DNA from: Symbiodinium sp. CCMP2592
Lineage: Eukaryota; Sar; Dinophyceae; Suessiales; Symbiodiniaceae
Direction of reading: 5' to 3'
DNA: 64,000 nucleotides
Assembly (NCBI GenBank): GCA_905221615.1
Contig: CAJNDT010003835.1
Location: 1 to 64,000, forward strand
How positions within the stretch are numbered: position 1 is the stretch's first letter; the number at the start of each line of letters is the position of its first letter. The notes beneath the pieces were generated by a model, which saw nothing but the letters and a program-made list of their open reading frames with translations, ran no database searches and was not told the origin of the DNA. Positions 28,301 through 35,842 of this stretch are shown in pieces. The translations under genes and the position numbers were made by a program.

Positions 28301-28852
28301 CAGTTGCCTGAGCTTAGGAAGCAGCTGCGTGAGCCTAGGAAACAGCTGCGTGAGCCTAGGAAACAGTGGCATGTTGGCATGCTTGGCTTGATTTTTCAAA
28401 CGCTGATGTTGCCGAATGTTTGCGCTAGCACTGCGCACGTTCCATCTGCAGCCGTTTTTCTCTTTGGTGAAGAGAGGTCTCACTTTGGAGATCATAATGG
28501 ACGGTGCCAGCGGGGACGAGTGTACCCCGAGTGTTGCTTCGAGCAGTCCGGGCTCCCCAGGAGACCCGCCTACACCGCCAGCTTTGGAGAGCCCCTGTTT
28601 CGAGCCTCCGGGGGTCGAGCCGCCGGGGGAGCAGTCTTCTCCGGTGGTGGTTCATCCTTCACCGGTGGTGACGGTGGCGGCAGAGAGTCCGCTGAAGGCG
28701 GATGTTGCAGAGAGCCCTTTGTTCTCAGAGAGCGAAGGGGAGGAGAGTTGGGGCCCCTCGTGGCCGAATCCCTCGAAGCGCCTGCGCGCTGGGGTTCCTT
28801 CAGAGGTCGAGGGGCCTACGCCCCCTCGGGTTGGAATTGCCGGGCTCGCTGA
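25340..28852 (+). CDS. Copia-type gag-protease polyprotein of element 2
   Basis: The ATG at 25340 lies 24 bases after the PBS. Order: Pro/Ala-rich leader; a coiled-coil-prone Glu/Lys stretch (about residues 130-155); the gag domain (about 195-410), which shares NLPVIDHQG-type and LSEADRC-type motifs with element 1; a CCHC knuckle starting at Cys426; a Lys/Gly-rich linker; and an aspartic protease with LVDSGATCHIV (Asp616). Beyond about codon 800 the frame stays open but contains repeats (four copies of a 21-bp unit at about 28306-28365), and other frames look more like protein. The functional gag-pro product probably ends well before 28852. Confidence 0.85.
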   Translation: MADVPVPETTAEEEFELFGPGPAPEGAQQEANPFAPVQGPAPAPPQAAQPSVPAAGSPSGATVPPVQSPKASAPPVQSPKAAAPSSSSGSAGFTPEQMPGFMMELLRQQREMMAMNQQLVATMLRRMDLEEERRNKAEEKVHEAAEAAKQAAEAAKTRDPFQPSTAPASSSAASSAVSPAVPSPSGYSGAGGRAEKYLPNLPVIDHQGMGKGRMKEVETWHSFMETLSSWLALQEEAFVRELQLCIPVKTEIAQADLNPETAARSSKLFYYLTQSLAKWERGSELLRSCSKRQGQSACGYEVIRRITSQYSIVSRMEAVFVREQALKLYQHVGHLKRPTDLIRHLEDSFSKSEAKLSNFPELKLSEADRCSVLLQSLSAEVRQYVVLHGSSSDWEALRKTLTYYEEQLRLCEAPGSSGRALQEKLCDYCGKKGHTADKCWQRQKEERGGAPKGKGKGDKGKPKGKGDQTPKGSGTPRGSEKGKGDRGKGDKGKDKGKKQKKKKKGQPGKGRSLTEPESEAESGGSATVMAMRFSCPGRGSSEPSSSERRVLSQPERPEPSALVVPKPGSGPEGSPRSESRGSESMGSLGSRVLKHGDVAHVCKALETTPGDLWLVDSGATCHIVSDKHLSGFRVVKKYDRTANLFNASGGAIVVSGVVDLEVHFGDVFLRLEEVLVADVGFNVVSPWTGSERGWKTYLAKSGSRLYKGNGKKSIKLMGASRAWWALSGRSKGRGKENSSRRPPKGIEDMEIDALKDRDLLGSSKESTAGPQKPGEGILKKGRKTSEEDESGRHALAATPFGFLLRGLRVEAAPRELSSFYLESCEKDFRKQPHVGMVLCMFLACFSMVLRRHVFMMGMVLQAQWFLAAVLERNFALKAFTKRRCESFSSQLWEICSADRVRIWIAAITNAACAARRFARDASQPMFTITAGSASNIGLDWSGFVNTTVLPLMQALLSMRPKAVGSFFMKTSRDGRWQQQRAEKGLRKQLPELRKQLREPRKQLREPRKQWHVGMLGLIFQTLMLPNVCASTAHVPSAAVFLFGEERSHFGDHNGRCQRGRVYPECCFEQSGLPRRPAYTASFGEPLFRASGGRAAGGAVFSGGGSSFTGGDGGGRESAEGGCCREPFVLRERRGGELGPLVAESLEAPARWGSFRGRGAYAPSGWNCRAR
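28012..28251 (+). CDS. Small zinc-finger-like ORF with MGN start (79 aa)
   Basis: The ATG at 28012 opens MGNLLSRSGQDMDRCDHQ and ends with TAG at 28249-28251, in a frame one base behind gag-pro. It contains eight closely spaced metal-ligand-type residues (CDHQCSVCG..C..H.HHYCWEC), the pattern of a RING- or treble-clef-like knuckle. The start MGNLLS fits an N-myristoylation signal (Gly2, Ser6). The overlapping gag-pro frame is featureless here. It may be an accessory protein of the retroelement. No homologue is recognised. Confidence 0.55.
   Translation: MGNLLSRSGQDMDRCDHQCSVCGKKVCARRKPAHVHHYCWECIQHWSGLEWLRKHDSAAPDASFAEHETEGGWIILHEN
28306..28365. repeat. 21-bp tandem repeat
   Basis: About three to four head-to-tail units of CTGCGTGAGCCTAGGAAACA type lie between the small zinc ORF and the next accessory ORF. 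Confidence 0.8.
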
Positions 28853-30280
28853 GCCCGCCGTTTGGTGCTCTTCAGATGGATGTGGGAACCCAACTCCTCC
28901 TGCGAGCGTTGAGGCTGGAGGCTGGCCGCAGGTGGGAGGCTGCGGAAACACTAGGCATTGCAAAGGTCTCGGTCGACTCTACCGAACCTGTTCCGTTGCT
29001 CTCGCACCTGGCGGGTCCTCCAGTGAACATGGACGATGCCTACGATGCCCCATCCCTAGCATTCTCTGCTCCAGGGCACGCCTTGAGAGCACTTTGCTCT
29101 CCGACGGCAACGATGCTCGGTCCGATAGGCCTGCCCGACCTAGAGCATCCAGCTGCTTGGTTACCAGCCACCCCAGTGATTCCGGTGACAGCGGCCTATC
29201 CAGAGGAACCATTGAGGGTTTCGAGGCCGAAGATGGTGGAATCGGAAGCCCAATGTATCATTGGGCAGCAGGAGTGGGAGGTTTGGTTGGGACGTTGCCT
29301 AGAGGGCAAGAGCCTAGCAGAGTACGGGCTTCATATGGAGGACGTGGGGTTCGCAGTCAGGGTTACCGAACTTCTGGAGGCTCCAAGGGGCGCTCGGACG
29401 GCGTGGAAACGAAGGTTCCAGGAACCCGACGCTGTATCGATCCTCCATTATCTCTTCCATTGTCGATCTGTATTGCAAACCTATCTGGCTACGCCTGCTG
29501 GATACAGGGGACTGGTGGGAGCGCGATCGAGTCTGCTCGTAAAGGTGCCCAAGTCGGTCACCTCGATCGAGCTCAAAGCTGCTTGGGCATACCTAGACTC
29601 AGGCATATACCTCCGTGTTGCCCGGTATTACAGACGGAAACGGGAGCAGGAGCGCCTCCACGAGGCCCGGGAATCCATGCGAGCGGCAAGTGCCAAATCG
29701 GCAGCGACCCCTCAGGGCTCAAGGATGGAGGGCGTAGGTGTTGTGGACACCTCCTCTTCGAGCTCCGACGAGGAGTCCTTGCTCCTTGGAGAAGGAGAAG
29801 TTATGGCGCTGAACAGGGCCCAGAGCCAAGAAGATTTATCAGACATCGCAATATGGCGGACGGTGGAAGAACTTACAGGGCAGAGGCTGTCCCAATTGGA
29901 AGGCTTTGTTGGGGCCGAGGCTGGGAATCCGCCCCCGGAAGGGGAGTCGGCACCTGGTCCGGCGCCTTCGAGTCCGGCTCCGTCCTCGGTGGCACCCGGA
30001 CAGCTCGTTGCAGCCACCTTTGGGCTCTCGAGTTGCGGCGCCCACGCTTCCGAAGGGGATGCAGCGAGAGGATTTTCAGAGGCACGGAGTGAACATTCCT
30101 CCGTCTGTTCCACCGAGATCTCGTCTACCAACGCCTCCGAGGGCTCTGAGTGCTCCCACCACAGGACAGACTGCCCAGGAACGGGCATTTGTGCTCAGCC
30201 CGCCATCTTTCAGCCACAGTCAAGTGACTGCGCAGGCGAGGCAGATCCTAGAAGAGGGCCAGAGGCTCTTGGAGGATTGA
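28497..30280 (+). CDS. Accessory region of element 2 read in three frames (acidic/Pro-rich protein, frameshifted)
   Basis: The ATG at 28497 opens MDGASGDECTPSVASSSPGS, an acidic and Pro-rich segment, in frame 3. Protein-like sequence then moves to frame 1 near 28870 (MDVGTQLLLRALRLEAGRRW through EWEVWLGRCLEGKSLAEYG and SIELKAAWAYLDSGIYLRV). Near 30040 it moves to frame 2 (MQREDFQRHGVNIPPSVPPR to ILEEGQRLLED), ending in TGA at 30278-30280. The order of acidic start, structured middle and Pro-rich tail parallels the overlapping ORF of element 1. It could be one gene broken by two frameshifts or separate small genes. Function unknown. Confidence 0.4.
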
Positions 30281-33200
30281 TTCTGCGGCGATCCGCACCG
30301 AGGGGTTGGAGTTCAAAAGATTTTTCCGGAGAGCATGCTTGGCAGCAGCACACTTTGCATCAGCACGCTTTGCAGCAGCACACTTTGCATCAGCACGCTT
30401 TGCAGCAGCACGCTTTGCAGCAGCACGTTTTGCAGCAGCATGTTGTGTGGCATGAGCGTTGGCATGATCTGTGGCATGTTGCTTGTGCTCGAAAACCAAC
30501 ACAACGCACCTTGAACCTTCCTACCTTCGAAACCCGCACCTTTGAGACCACAGCCACTTTCAGGAATGGGTACACGCCAGGACTGGATCTTGGTATCATT
30601 GTGCTCCTCCTGACGGTCTACAGCCTCCTCTGTGGTATAGCTTTGTGGGTTTCGGTGGTCAAATGTAGTTTAGCGGCTGCACTACTTTTGACAGTCCTCG
30701 CATACCACAGACGAGGTGGGTATTTGACGTATTCAGGGTTACTTCGGTGTTTCAGAAAAGTGGTTTCGCGAAAGAGGCCACGAAAGTTCTACAGGGTGTT
30801 TTCTAGAAAACGCGGAAGCTACTTTAGGATTAAGCTGCGGGACCGTTGGGCCCGCTTCGAGGTGAGTAGGAAACTTCTTTTGAGTCGTGAGGTGAAAGGT
30901 TTTGGGCAGCGTTTTTGCACGCATGTCGTTGAAAGCTTGAAGTGCGCATGTTGTGGCATGTTGTGCATGCTTTGTGCCGGAGATGATGAACCGGCCCCGG
31001 CAAAGAAGACGGAACAAGTTGAGCACGTGCTCCGAGCCGTGCGCTTTAGAGGTTTACCGTCGCCGGGGACCGGTACACGTTCTGATCCGTTTGACTTGGA
31101 CCCCGAACCTTCCTCAAGACCTGCTCCCGCAACTTCCTCAAAACCTGAAGCTTCTAGTCGTAATCCTTTAGATCCTGAAGGAATCTTTGATGAGGACCCT
31201 GAACCATTAGGATCGGCCCCTGGCTCTTCCAAGAAACCTCGAAAAGAAAAGGGTCCAACACCACCTGACGACCCGGTTGGACCTGAGGACGAGGAGGACC
31301 TGAGGGTTCCTCTTTCTTCTGTTTCGTTGTATAATCATCGGAGCCGAGGGCATTTTCCGTTTGATGCCAATTGTGAAGCGTGTTGTTCTTCGAAAGGGCG
31401 CGTTCCGGCGCGTCGCTTGAGGAGGAAGCTGCAGAGAGAGAACCAGACCATCGGTCTTGATTTCTTCTATTTCGGAAAACTGAGGGTACTCCTGATGATG
31501 CACCTCGGTTCTAAGTATACTGTCTCTCTTCCTGCGATGCACCTCGATGACCCTGACCTGCTCCACAACATCAACCGTGTGATTCGCGAAATGGGATTAG
31601 TCGGTAAAGCGGTTACATTTCGGATGGACCAAGAAGCGGCTCTTGGAGCCCTTGCCGAGAAACTCACCAAGTGCGATAGCAGCCCTGCCAGCGCAACATT
31701 GATTGACGTGGTTCCGGGGTATCGGCCCCAGTCGAAAGGATCGATTGAGAGGCAGGTTGAAACTATGAAGCAGGGTTTCTGGTCTGTTTGGATGGACCTG
31801 GAGAAAGAGGTTGCTAAGGTGAAGCAGGAAACGGAAGCCGTTGAGCTTGGAAAGTATCAGTTACCTTTGGGAGGTTTGCTTTGGCAAGCCTGTGTTTTCT
31901 ATGTTGCTAGGTGCTATAACCTCTGGTGTACTAGCGTCGGGGATTCGAGCACTAGCATAGATCGACTGCATGAGGAGATTGTGAACCGAACTCGGACGAG
32001 ACCGTTCGGGTGTCTGGTTCAAGCTCAGGTCAGTAAGTCCAAGGCGCACCATGATAAGTTCAGGGGCGCCCGGACCGTGAAAGCGGTTTATCTGGGACCG
32101 GTGCACGCCAAAGGTGGCGGCATCTTTGCCGTCCCTGTCGGAAGCAGGGAAATAGATATATTCCCCGTCGCCAGAATGATTCAGGGAGGTGACATCTACG
32201 ATGCCAAGACCCTGGAAGAGCTATCTTTAGCTAAGCCTCTTCTGCAGGACACTGAGGACCCCGAGAGGCCCATACTGTTTGATCCGTTGGAGGCTCCTGG
32301 TGATGATGCTCCTGATGAAGGGGCTGGTGTGGGAATGGATGAAGATGGTGATGAAGAGATGATTGAAGATGAGCTTGCTGACTATTCTCCGTCGGAAGCG
32401 CCTGAGAACCAGGAGGTTGTGAACGATGAGGGGGATATGGAAATAGACTGGCTCACGAATCACTATCTTGAGTCCCTGTTTCGAGGGCCTGACCTGCGAG
32501 CCACCTCCACTGCAGTTGCAAAGTCGTTTGATTTGAAGTTTGGGGGTACGAAGATAAGGTGTGCTGTCCCCCAGAACGCTGTGTCTGAGACTTCGGGAGA
32601 GAAGCTAGAACCCGATCTCCTTTACGCATCAATGAAGCTTGAGTTGGAAGAGTTGGAATCCTTCAAGGTTGGGGAAGTGATCCCTGAGCGCGAAGCTCGC
32701 CGTCTTGCTAAGGAAAACGGCAGGCGAGTTTTGACTAGCAGGTGGGTCAACACGGTCAAGAAGAAGGGACTGTATAGATCTAGGCTAGTCGTGCGGGATT
32801 CTGCCTCTATGGGAGGCACCACCTTGAGTGAGGGAATCTACTCTCCTACTACTTCATTGGAGGGTCTGAGATTGCTTCTGTCAATGCTCTGCCGACGTGG
32901 CAGTGTGTTGTCCTGCGATGTCTCGGTAGCGTTCATGCATGCTCCCGTAGCGAGGGCAGAATTCGTAGAGTTGCCGAATAATGTGAGCACCCAGGGGACT
33001 GGGGAACGAGTTTTCGTCAAATTGCGTAAAGCGATGAACGGATTGCGCTCTGCTCCATTATCTTGGTATTGCGAGTTGGCTGAATACTTGCGCTCTCAGA
33101 ACTTCGAAGCAAGTTTGGACCCCACTATATTCCCTCGTCTTACGAAGAAGGGTTTGACGATTGTGTTGTTTTATGTGGATGACTTGCTGATCTATAGTGA

Positions 33201-34974
33201 AGATGAAGCTGAGGGGCGCCGGTTCTATGAGGAGTTGCGTAAGAGATACAAACTGAAACTTACGGGCGAGTTGCTTCAAGATTGCCCCGGGGAAGTCTCG
33301 TTTCTCGGTCGGCGGATCTTTCGCTGTAAGAAAGGGGAACGTACGGTGTATTTCGGGCTAGACGAACAGTACCTGAGTTCCTGTTGCGAGGAGTACGGAA
33401 TCACCAAACCTGCACCAAAGCTCCCTTCCCTTGAACGCCGCTATGCTGAGTTGCTGAAGAAAGGCCAGACTGAGCTGATCAGTCCAGCTGCTCACGAAAG
33501 GTACAGAAGGACTCTGGGCCGTTTGGCCTGGGCGGCTCTGTCACGACCAGACCTGCAGTTTGTGTGTGGGTTTCTGGGCCGCCACCAAGCAGCTCCTGAC
33601 GAGGCTGCCGAGACCTGTATGAGGGATGTCCTTCGTTGGGTCAAGGGTCTTCCGCGCAAGGTCCAGAGGTTTCCGAGCAAAAGGGAGATCTTGGAAGATG
33701 ATGCGGACCCTGCCTCTGTATCTTGTTTTACGGACGCGAGCTGGAGTCTGAATTCGGTAAGCGGCGGGATCATCACGTGGGAGAACTGTTCCCTGAAAAG
33801 CTTCAGCAGGAAACAAACGACTACCGCACTCTCCAGTGCGGAAGCAGAACTCGCTGCACTCACAGAGGTTGCTCGTGAAGGGTTGTACATTGCTTTGCTT
33901 GTGGAGACCATCCGCGAGGGTATGCCGAAAGACAGGGAAACCGGTTATTATGTTCTTAAGGGATATTCTGATTCCGAATCGGCGGTTTGTATATCGAAGA
34001 TGCAGACCCTCCTGAGGAAAGTGAGGCACATCGAACTGCGTGCCGCATTCCTTCAGGAGCTGGTGGCCAGGGGTCGTTTTACCATAGAACACATACCGGG
34101 AGTGATAAACCCTGCGGACGCCCTCACGAAGAGCCCCACCAACGAAAGTTTGTCTAGCTTGTACGATGCCTCTGGCCTTGTAGATGAACCGAAGGCCTGG
34201 GAGAGTGAGCCTACTGAGGTGCACGTGTCTTTTGAAGAGCCCAATGAAAACGAACGTTTTACTCCGTCTGTTCCGCCTTCCTGGAAAGCCGCTGCTTTGA
34301 AGCTAGCTCGTGGTGAAGCTAAGTACGTAGTGGTTGAACTGTGTTGTGAAGAAGGAAGTGCGTTGTCCAAAGCCTGCTCGAAGGTCCCCGAGATCGCCTA
34401 CTTTGGGGTGACTAAGGAAGTTGATCTTCTGAGCTATAATGGCTTGTGTCTTCTGAGAGAGGTTTTCGGAGTCGTAGCTGAGGGTGAGGTTAAGGTATAT
34501 GCTCACTTGTCTACTCCGTGCTCTGCTGGGTGTGGTTTAAGGCACCTGAGGTTTAAGAAGGGAGGAAAGGCCCTGGAGAAGTGGAGAGCGGCTCTGGCCG
34601 TGCACAAGAGGTCCTGGAAAAGGATCGAGAAGCTGTTGGAGCCTTACGTGGGCTCCCCGAACCTTCTGCTTTCTCACGAGTGGCCTGAGAGGTCAGGACT
34701 GTGGGATGAGACTGTGTTTAAGAGGGTTTCTAAGAAGCTTCGTTTGGATCAGGGTTGCCTTGTGGATCGTTGTTGCTTTGAAAAGGGTGACCAACGACCT
34801 TGGAAAAGATGGTGGTTTGTGTCTAACCGCACAGAGTTTGTGTGGGGACTTTCGTCTCAGTGCTCTGAGGGACACGGTCACTACTACCTTCCTCTTCCTG
34901 AGTCAGGTGTGTATCCAGAGGGTTTAGGATTCGCTCTCCTGCAGAACGCGAAGAAGACTTTTGAGGAGAAGTGA
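28876..34974 (+). CDS. Copia-type int-RT-RNase H polyprotein of element 2 with extra C-terminal domain
   Basis: Numbered from the ATG at 28876, although the frame is open from 28702. A His/Gln repeat (HALQQH, about 490-520) and two membrane helices (about residues 572-617, LGIIVLLLTVYSLL onward) precede a basic stretch. Then come the integrase zinc motif (HFPFDANCEAC), the integrase core (Asp862, Asp918, Glu958), RT with CDVSVAFMHA and FYVDDLL (Asp1435, Asp1436), and RNase H with FTDASW and a RHIEL...NPAD end. The last 230 or so residues carry VELCCEEGSAL, STPC (Cys1882) and HEWPE. The frame lies one base behind gag-pro, overlapping 28702-28852; no standard slippery site was found, so how pol is expressed is unclear. 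Confidence 0.88.
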   Translation: MDVGTQLLLRALRLEAGRRWEAAETLGIAKVSVDSTEPVPLLSHLAGPPVNMDDAYDAPSLAFSAPGHALRALCSPTATMLGPIGLPDLEHPAAWLPATPVIPVTAAYPEEPLRVSRPKMVESEAQCIIGQQEWEVWLGRCLEGKSLAEYGLHMEDVGFAVRVTELLEAPRGARTAWKRRFQEPDAVSILHYLFHCRSVLQTYLATPAGYRGLVGARSSLLVKVPKSVTSIELKAAWAYLDSGIYLRVARYYRRKREQERLHEARESMRAASAKSAATPQGSRMEGVGVVDTSSSSSDEESLLLGEGEVMALNRAQSQEDLSDIAIWRTVEELTGQRLSQLEGFVGAEAGNPPPEGESAPGPAPSSPAPSSVAPGQLVAATFGLSSCGAHASEGDAARGFSEARSEHSSVCSTEISSTNASEGSECSHHRTDCPGTGICAQPAIFQPQSSDCAGEADPRRGPEALGGLILRRSAPRGWSSKDFSGEHAWQQHTLHQHALQQHTLHQHALQQHALQQHVLQQHVVWHERWHDLWHVACARKPTQRTLNLPTFETRTFETTATFRNGYTPGLDLGIIVLLLTVYSLLCGIALWVSVVKCSLAAALLLTVLAYHRRGGYLTYSGLLRCFRKVVSRKRPRKFYRVFSRKRGSYFRIKLRDRWARFEVSRKLLLSREVKGFGQRFCTHVVESLKCACCGMLCMLCAGDDEPAPAKKTEQVEHVLRAVRFRGLPSPGTGTRSDPFDLDPEPSSRPAPATSSKPEASSRNPLDPEGIFDEDPEPLGSAPGSSKKPRKEKGPTPPDDPVGPEDEEDLRVPLSSVSLYNHRSRGHFPFDANCEACCSSKGRVPARRLRRKLQRENQTIGLDFFYFGKLRVLLMMHLGSKYTVSLPAMHLDDPDLLHNINRVIREMGLVGKAVTFRMDQEAALGALAEKLTKCDSSPASATLIDVVPGYRPQSKGSIERQVETMKQGFWSVWMDLEKEVAKVKQETEAVELGKYQLPLGGLLWQACVFYVARCYNLWCTSVGDSSTSIDRLHEEIVNRTRTRPFGCLVQAQVSKSKAHHDKFRGARTVKAVYLGPVHAKGGGIFAVPVGSREIDIFPVARMIQGGDIYDAKTLEELSLAKPLLQDTEDPERPILFDPLEAPGDDAPDEGAGVGMDEDGDEEMIEDELADYSPSEAPENQEVVNDEGDMEIDWLTNHYLESLFRGPDLRATSTAVAKSFDLKFGGTKIRCAVPQNAVSETSGEKLEPDLLYASMKLELEELESFKVGEVIPEREARRLAKENGRRVLTSRWVNTVKKKGLYRSRLVVRDSASMGGTTLSEGIYSPTTSLEGLRLLLSMLCRRGSVLSCDVSVAFMHAPVARAEFVELPNNVSTQGTGERVFVKLRKAMNGLRSAPLSWYCELAEYLRSQNFEASLDPTIFPRLTKKGLTIVLFYVDDLLIYSEDEAEGRRFYEELRKRYKLKLTGELLQDCPGEVSFLGRRIFRCKKGERTVYFGLDEQYLSSCCEEYGITKPAPKLPSLERRYAELLKKGQTELISPAAHERYRRTLGRLAWAALSRPDLQFVCGFLGRHQAAPDEAAETCMRDVLRWVKGLPRKVQRFPSKREILEDDADPASVSCFTDASWSLNSVSGGIITWENCSLKSFSRKQTTTALSSAEAELAALTEVAREGLYIALLVETIREGMPKDRETGYYVLKGYSDSESAVCISKMQTLLRKVRHIELRAAFLQELVARGRFTIEHIPGVINPADALTKSPTNESLSSLYDASGLVDEPKAWESEPTEVHVSFEEPNENERFTPSVPPSWKAAALKLARGEAKYVVVELCCEEGSALSKACSKVPEIAYFGVTKEVDLLSYNGLCLLREVFGVVAEGEVKVYAHLSTPCSAGCGLRHLRFKKGGKALEKWRAALAVHKRSWKRIEKLLEPYVGSPNLLLSHEWPERSGLWDETVFKRVSKKLRLDQGCLVDRCCFEKGDQRPWKRWWFVSNRTEFVWGLSSQCSEGHGHYYLPLPESGVYPEGLGFALLQNAKKTFEEK

Positions 34975-34990
34975 AGAGGACTCTCGGGCA

Positions 34991-34998
34991 TGAGGGGG
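34991..34998 (+). promoter_or_regulatory. Polypurine tract of element 2
   Basis: TGAGGGGG directly before the 3' LTR remnant TGTAAAAAG. Confidence 0.7.
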
Positions 34999-35020
34999 TG
35001 TAAAAAGTTTTGCTTTGCTC
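34999..35020 (+). repeat. Remnant of 3' LTR of element 2
   Basis: TGTAAAAAGTTTTGCT matches the first bases of the 5' LTR with one change. The match is lost after TTTGCTC, where LINE sequence starts. Confidence 0.6.
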
Positions 35021-35809
35021 AAGGCCCACGAAGCGGCGCTGCCAGATGAGATCCGCTTCCTCCTGCAGACCCAAGGGGGGCCGCCCCCGACAGCCACTGA
35101 GGTGGAAATCAAGGCAACCAACGACCTGAAAGGGGCCTCGGGCCGCCTAAGGGACTTGGGCCATAAGAAAATTCGCCTCCAGGGGCGGATAGATGAAGTG
35201 AAGGCGACCCTTACGGGGCTGCATGGGGAGATGAAGGAGCTGCTCCAGGAGCTCAAGGAGGCTGAGGCCAATATGGATGCCTTAGCCCAGGACTTCAAGG
35301 CCAAGGTGCTTCAGACCCCCACTTCCCTGGAATGTGAGGAGTTTGACTGTGCCAAAGCCTTGGCTGAGATGGGAGTTATCCTGGACCATGATCAAGGCCA
35401 GCAGCTGAAAGAGGCCCAGGAAGCGCACAGGGTGAAATCTCGCCAACACCTGGCGGACCAGGCCCTGAGAAAGGTCGGCTGCCCGCCGGGCCTCGGCTCT
35501 CCAAAAGGGGCCCCTCCGGGGCCATCCTTGTGCCAGCACCTTTTGGATCTGGGTATTCCCCTCACGCCTGAGCAAAAAACCGCGGTGGCAGACACCCCGT
35601 GCAGCCCTAAGCTCACACCGGAGGTCCTGGAAGCCACCATACAAGAAGGCGCTCATGAGATGGAGGTGGAAGAGCTTGAAAAAGGCAAGGAAGCCATTGT
35701 CAAGCAGCTTGAGATCAGGCGCAAGCGCATTCAAAACATGAGCCAGGAGGAGAAGAGCAAGCCGGCGGAGGCGCCCAACCGCAGCCGCTCGCCTAAATCC
35801 CGAGCCTAG
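35021..35809 (+). CDS. LINE ORF1, coiled-coil protein (partial 5' end)
   Basis: The frame is open at its 5' end with no ATG near the start (the first bases belong to the junction), so the N-terminus is missing. About residues 20-90 form a strong heptad-rich coiled coil (KATNDLKGASGRLRDLG, LQGRIDEVKATLTGLHGEMK). A second coiled coil lies near the C-terminus (EVEELEKGKEAIVKQLEIRR), followed by a basic/SR tail (NRSRSPKSRA). Like ORF1 proteins of other LINEs it is probably an RNA-binding trimer or oligomer, but it has no recognised RRM or zinc knuckle. It ends 33 bases before ORF2. Confidence 0.65.
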   Translation, partial: KAHEAALPDEIRFLLQTQGGPPPTATEVEIKATNDLKGASGRLRDLGHKKIRLQGRIDEVKATLTGLHGEMKELLQELKEAEANMDALAQDFKAKVLQTPTSLECEEFDCAKALAEMGVILDHDQGQQLKEAQEAHRVKSRQHLADQALRKVGCPPGLGSPKGAPPGPSLCQHLLDLGIPLTPEQKTAVADTPCSPKLTPEVLEATIQEGAHEMEVEELEKGKEAIVKQLEIRRKRIQNMSQEEKSKPAEAPNRSRSPKSRA

Positions 35810-35842
35810 GGAACGGGCCGGGAGGGCTCCTGGTGGGGCCTA

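Larger units (their letters stand above)
24809..35020 (+). mobile_element. Copia-type LTR retrotransposon (element 2) with accessory ORFs; 3' LTR truncated
   Basis: 5' LTR 24809-25303 (TG...CA), PBS, gag-pro frame, accessory ORFs, int-RT-RNase H frame, polypurine tract and only about 22 bases of 3' LTR before LINE sequence begins at 35021. Integrase precedes RT as in Ty1/copia. At over 10 kb it is long for Copia, because about 2.5 kb of extra coding DNA sits between protease and integrase. The RT has a canonical YVDD. The truncated 3' LTR means this copy cannot now transpose by itself. Confidence 0.9.

Noticed and set aside
28702..28852. Programmed -1 frameshift between gag-pro and pol of element 2
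   Set aside because: The frames have the right relation, but no standard slippery heptamer or pseudoknot was recognised. The protein-like signal in this overlap is in the third frame.
28870..30092. Continuation of the 558-codon frame-3 ORF in element 2
   Set aside because: After about 28870 this frame becomes Arg/Gly-rich without protein character, while frame 1 has normal composition. Only its first 125 or so codons are taken as real.
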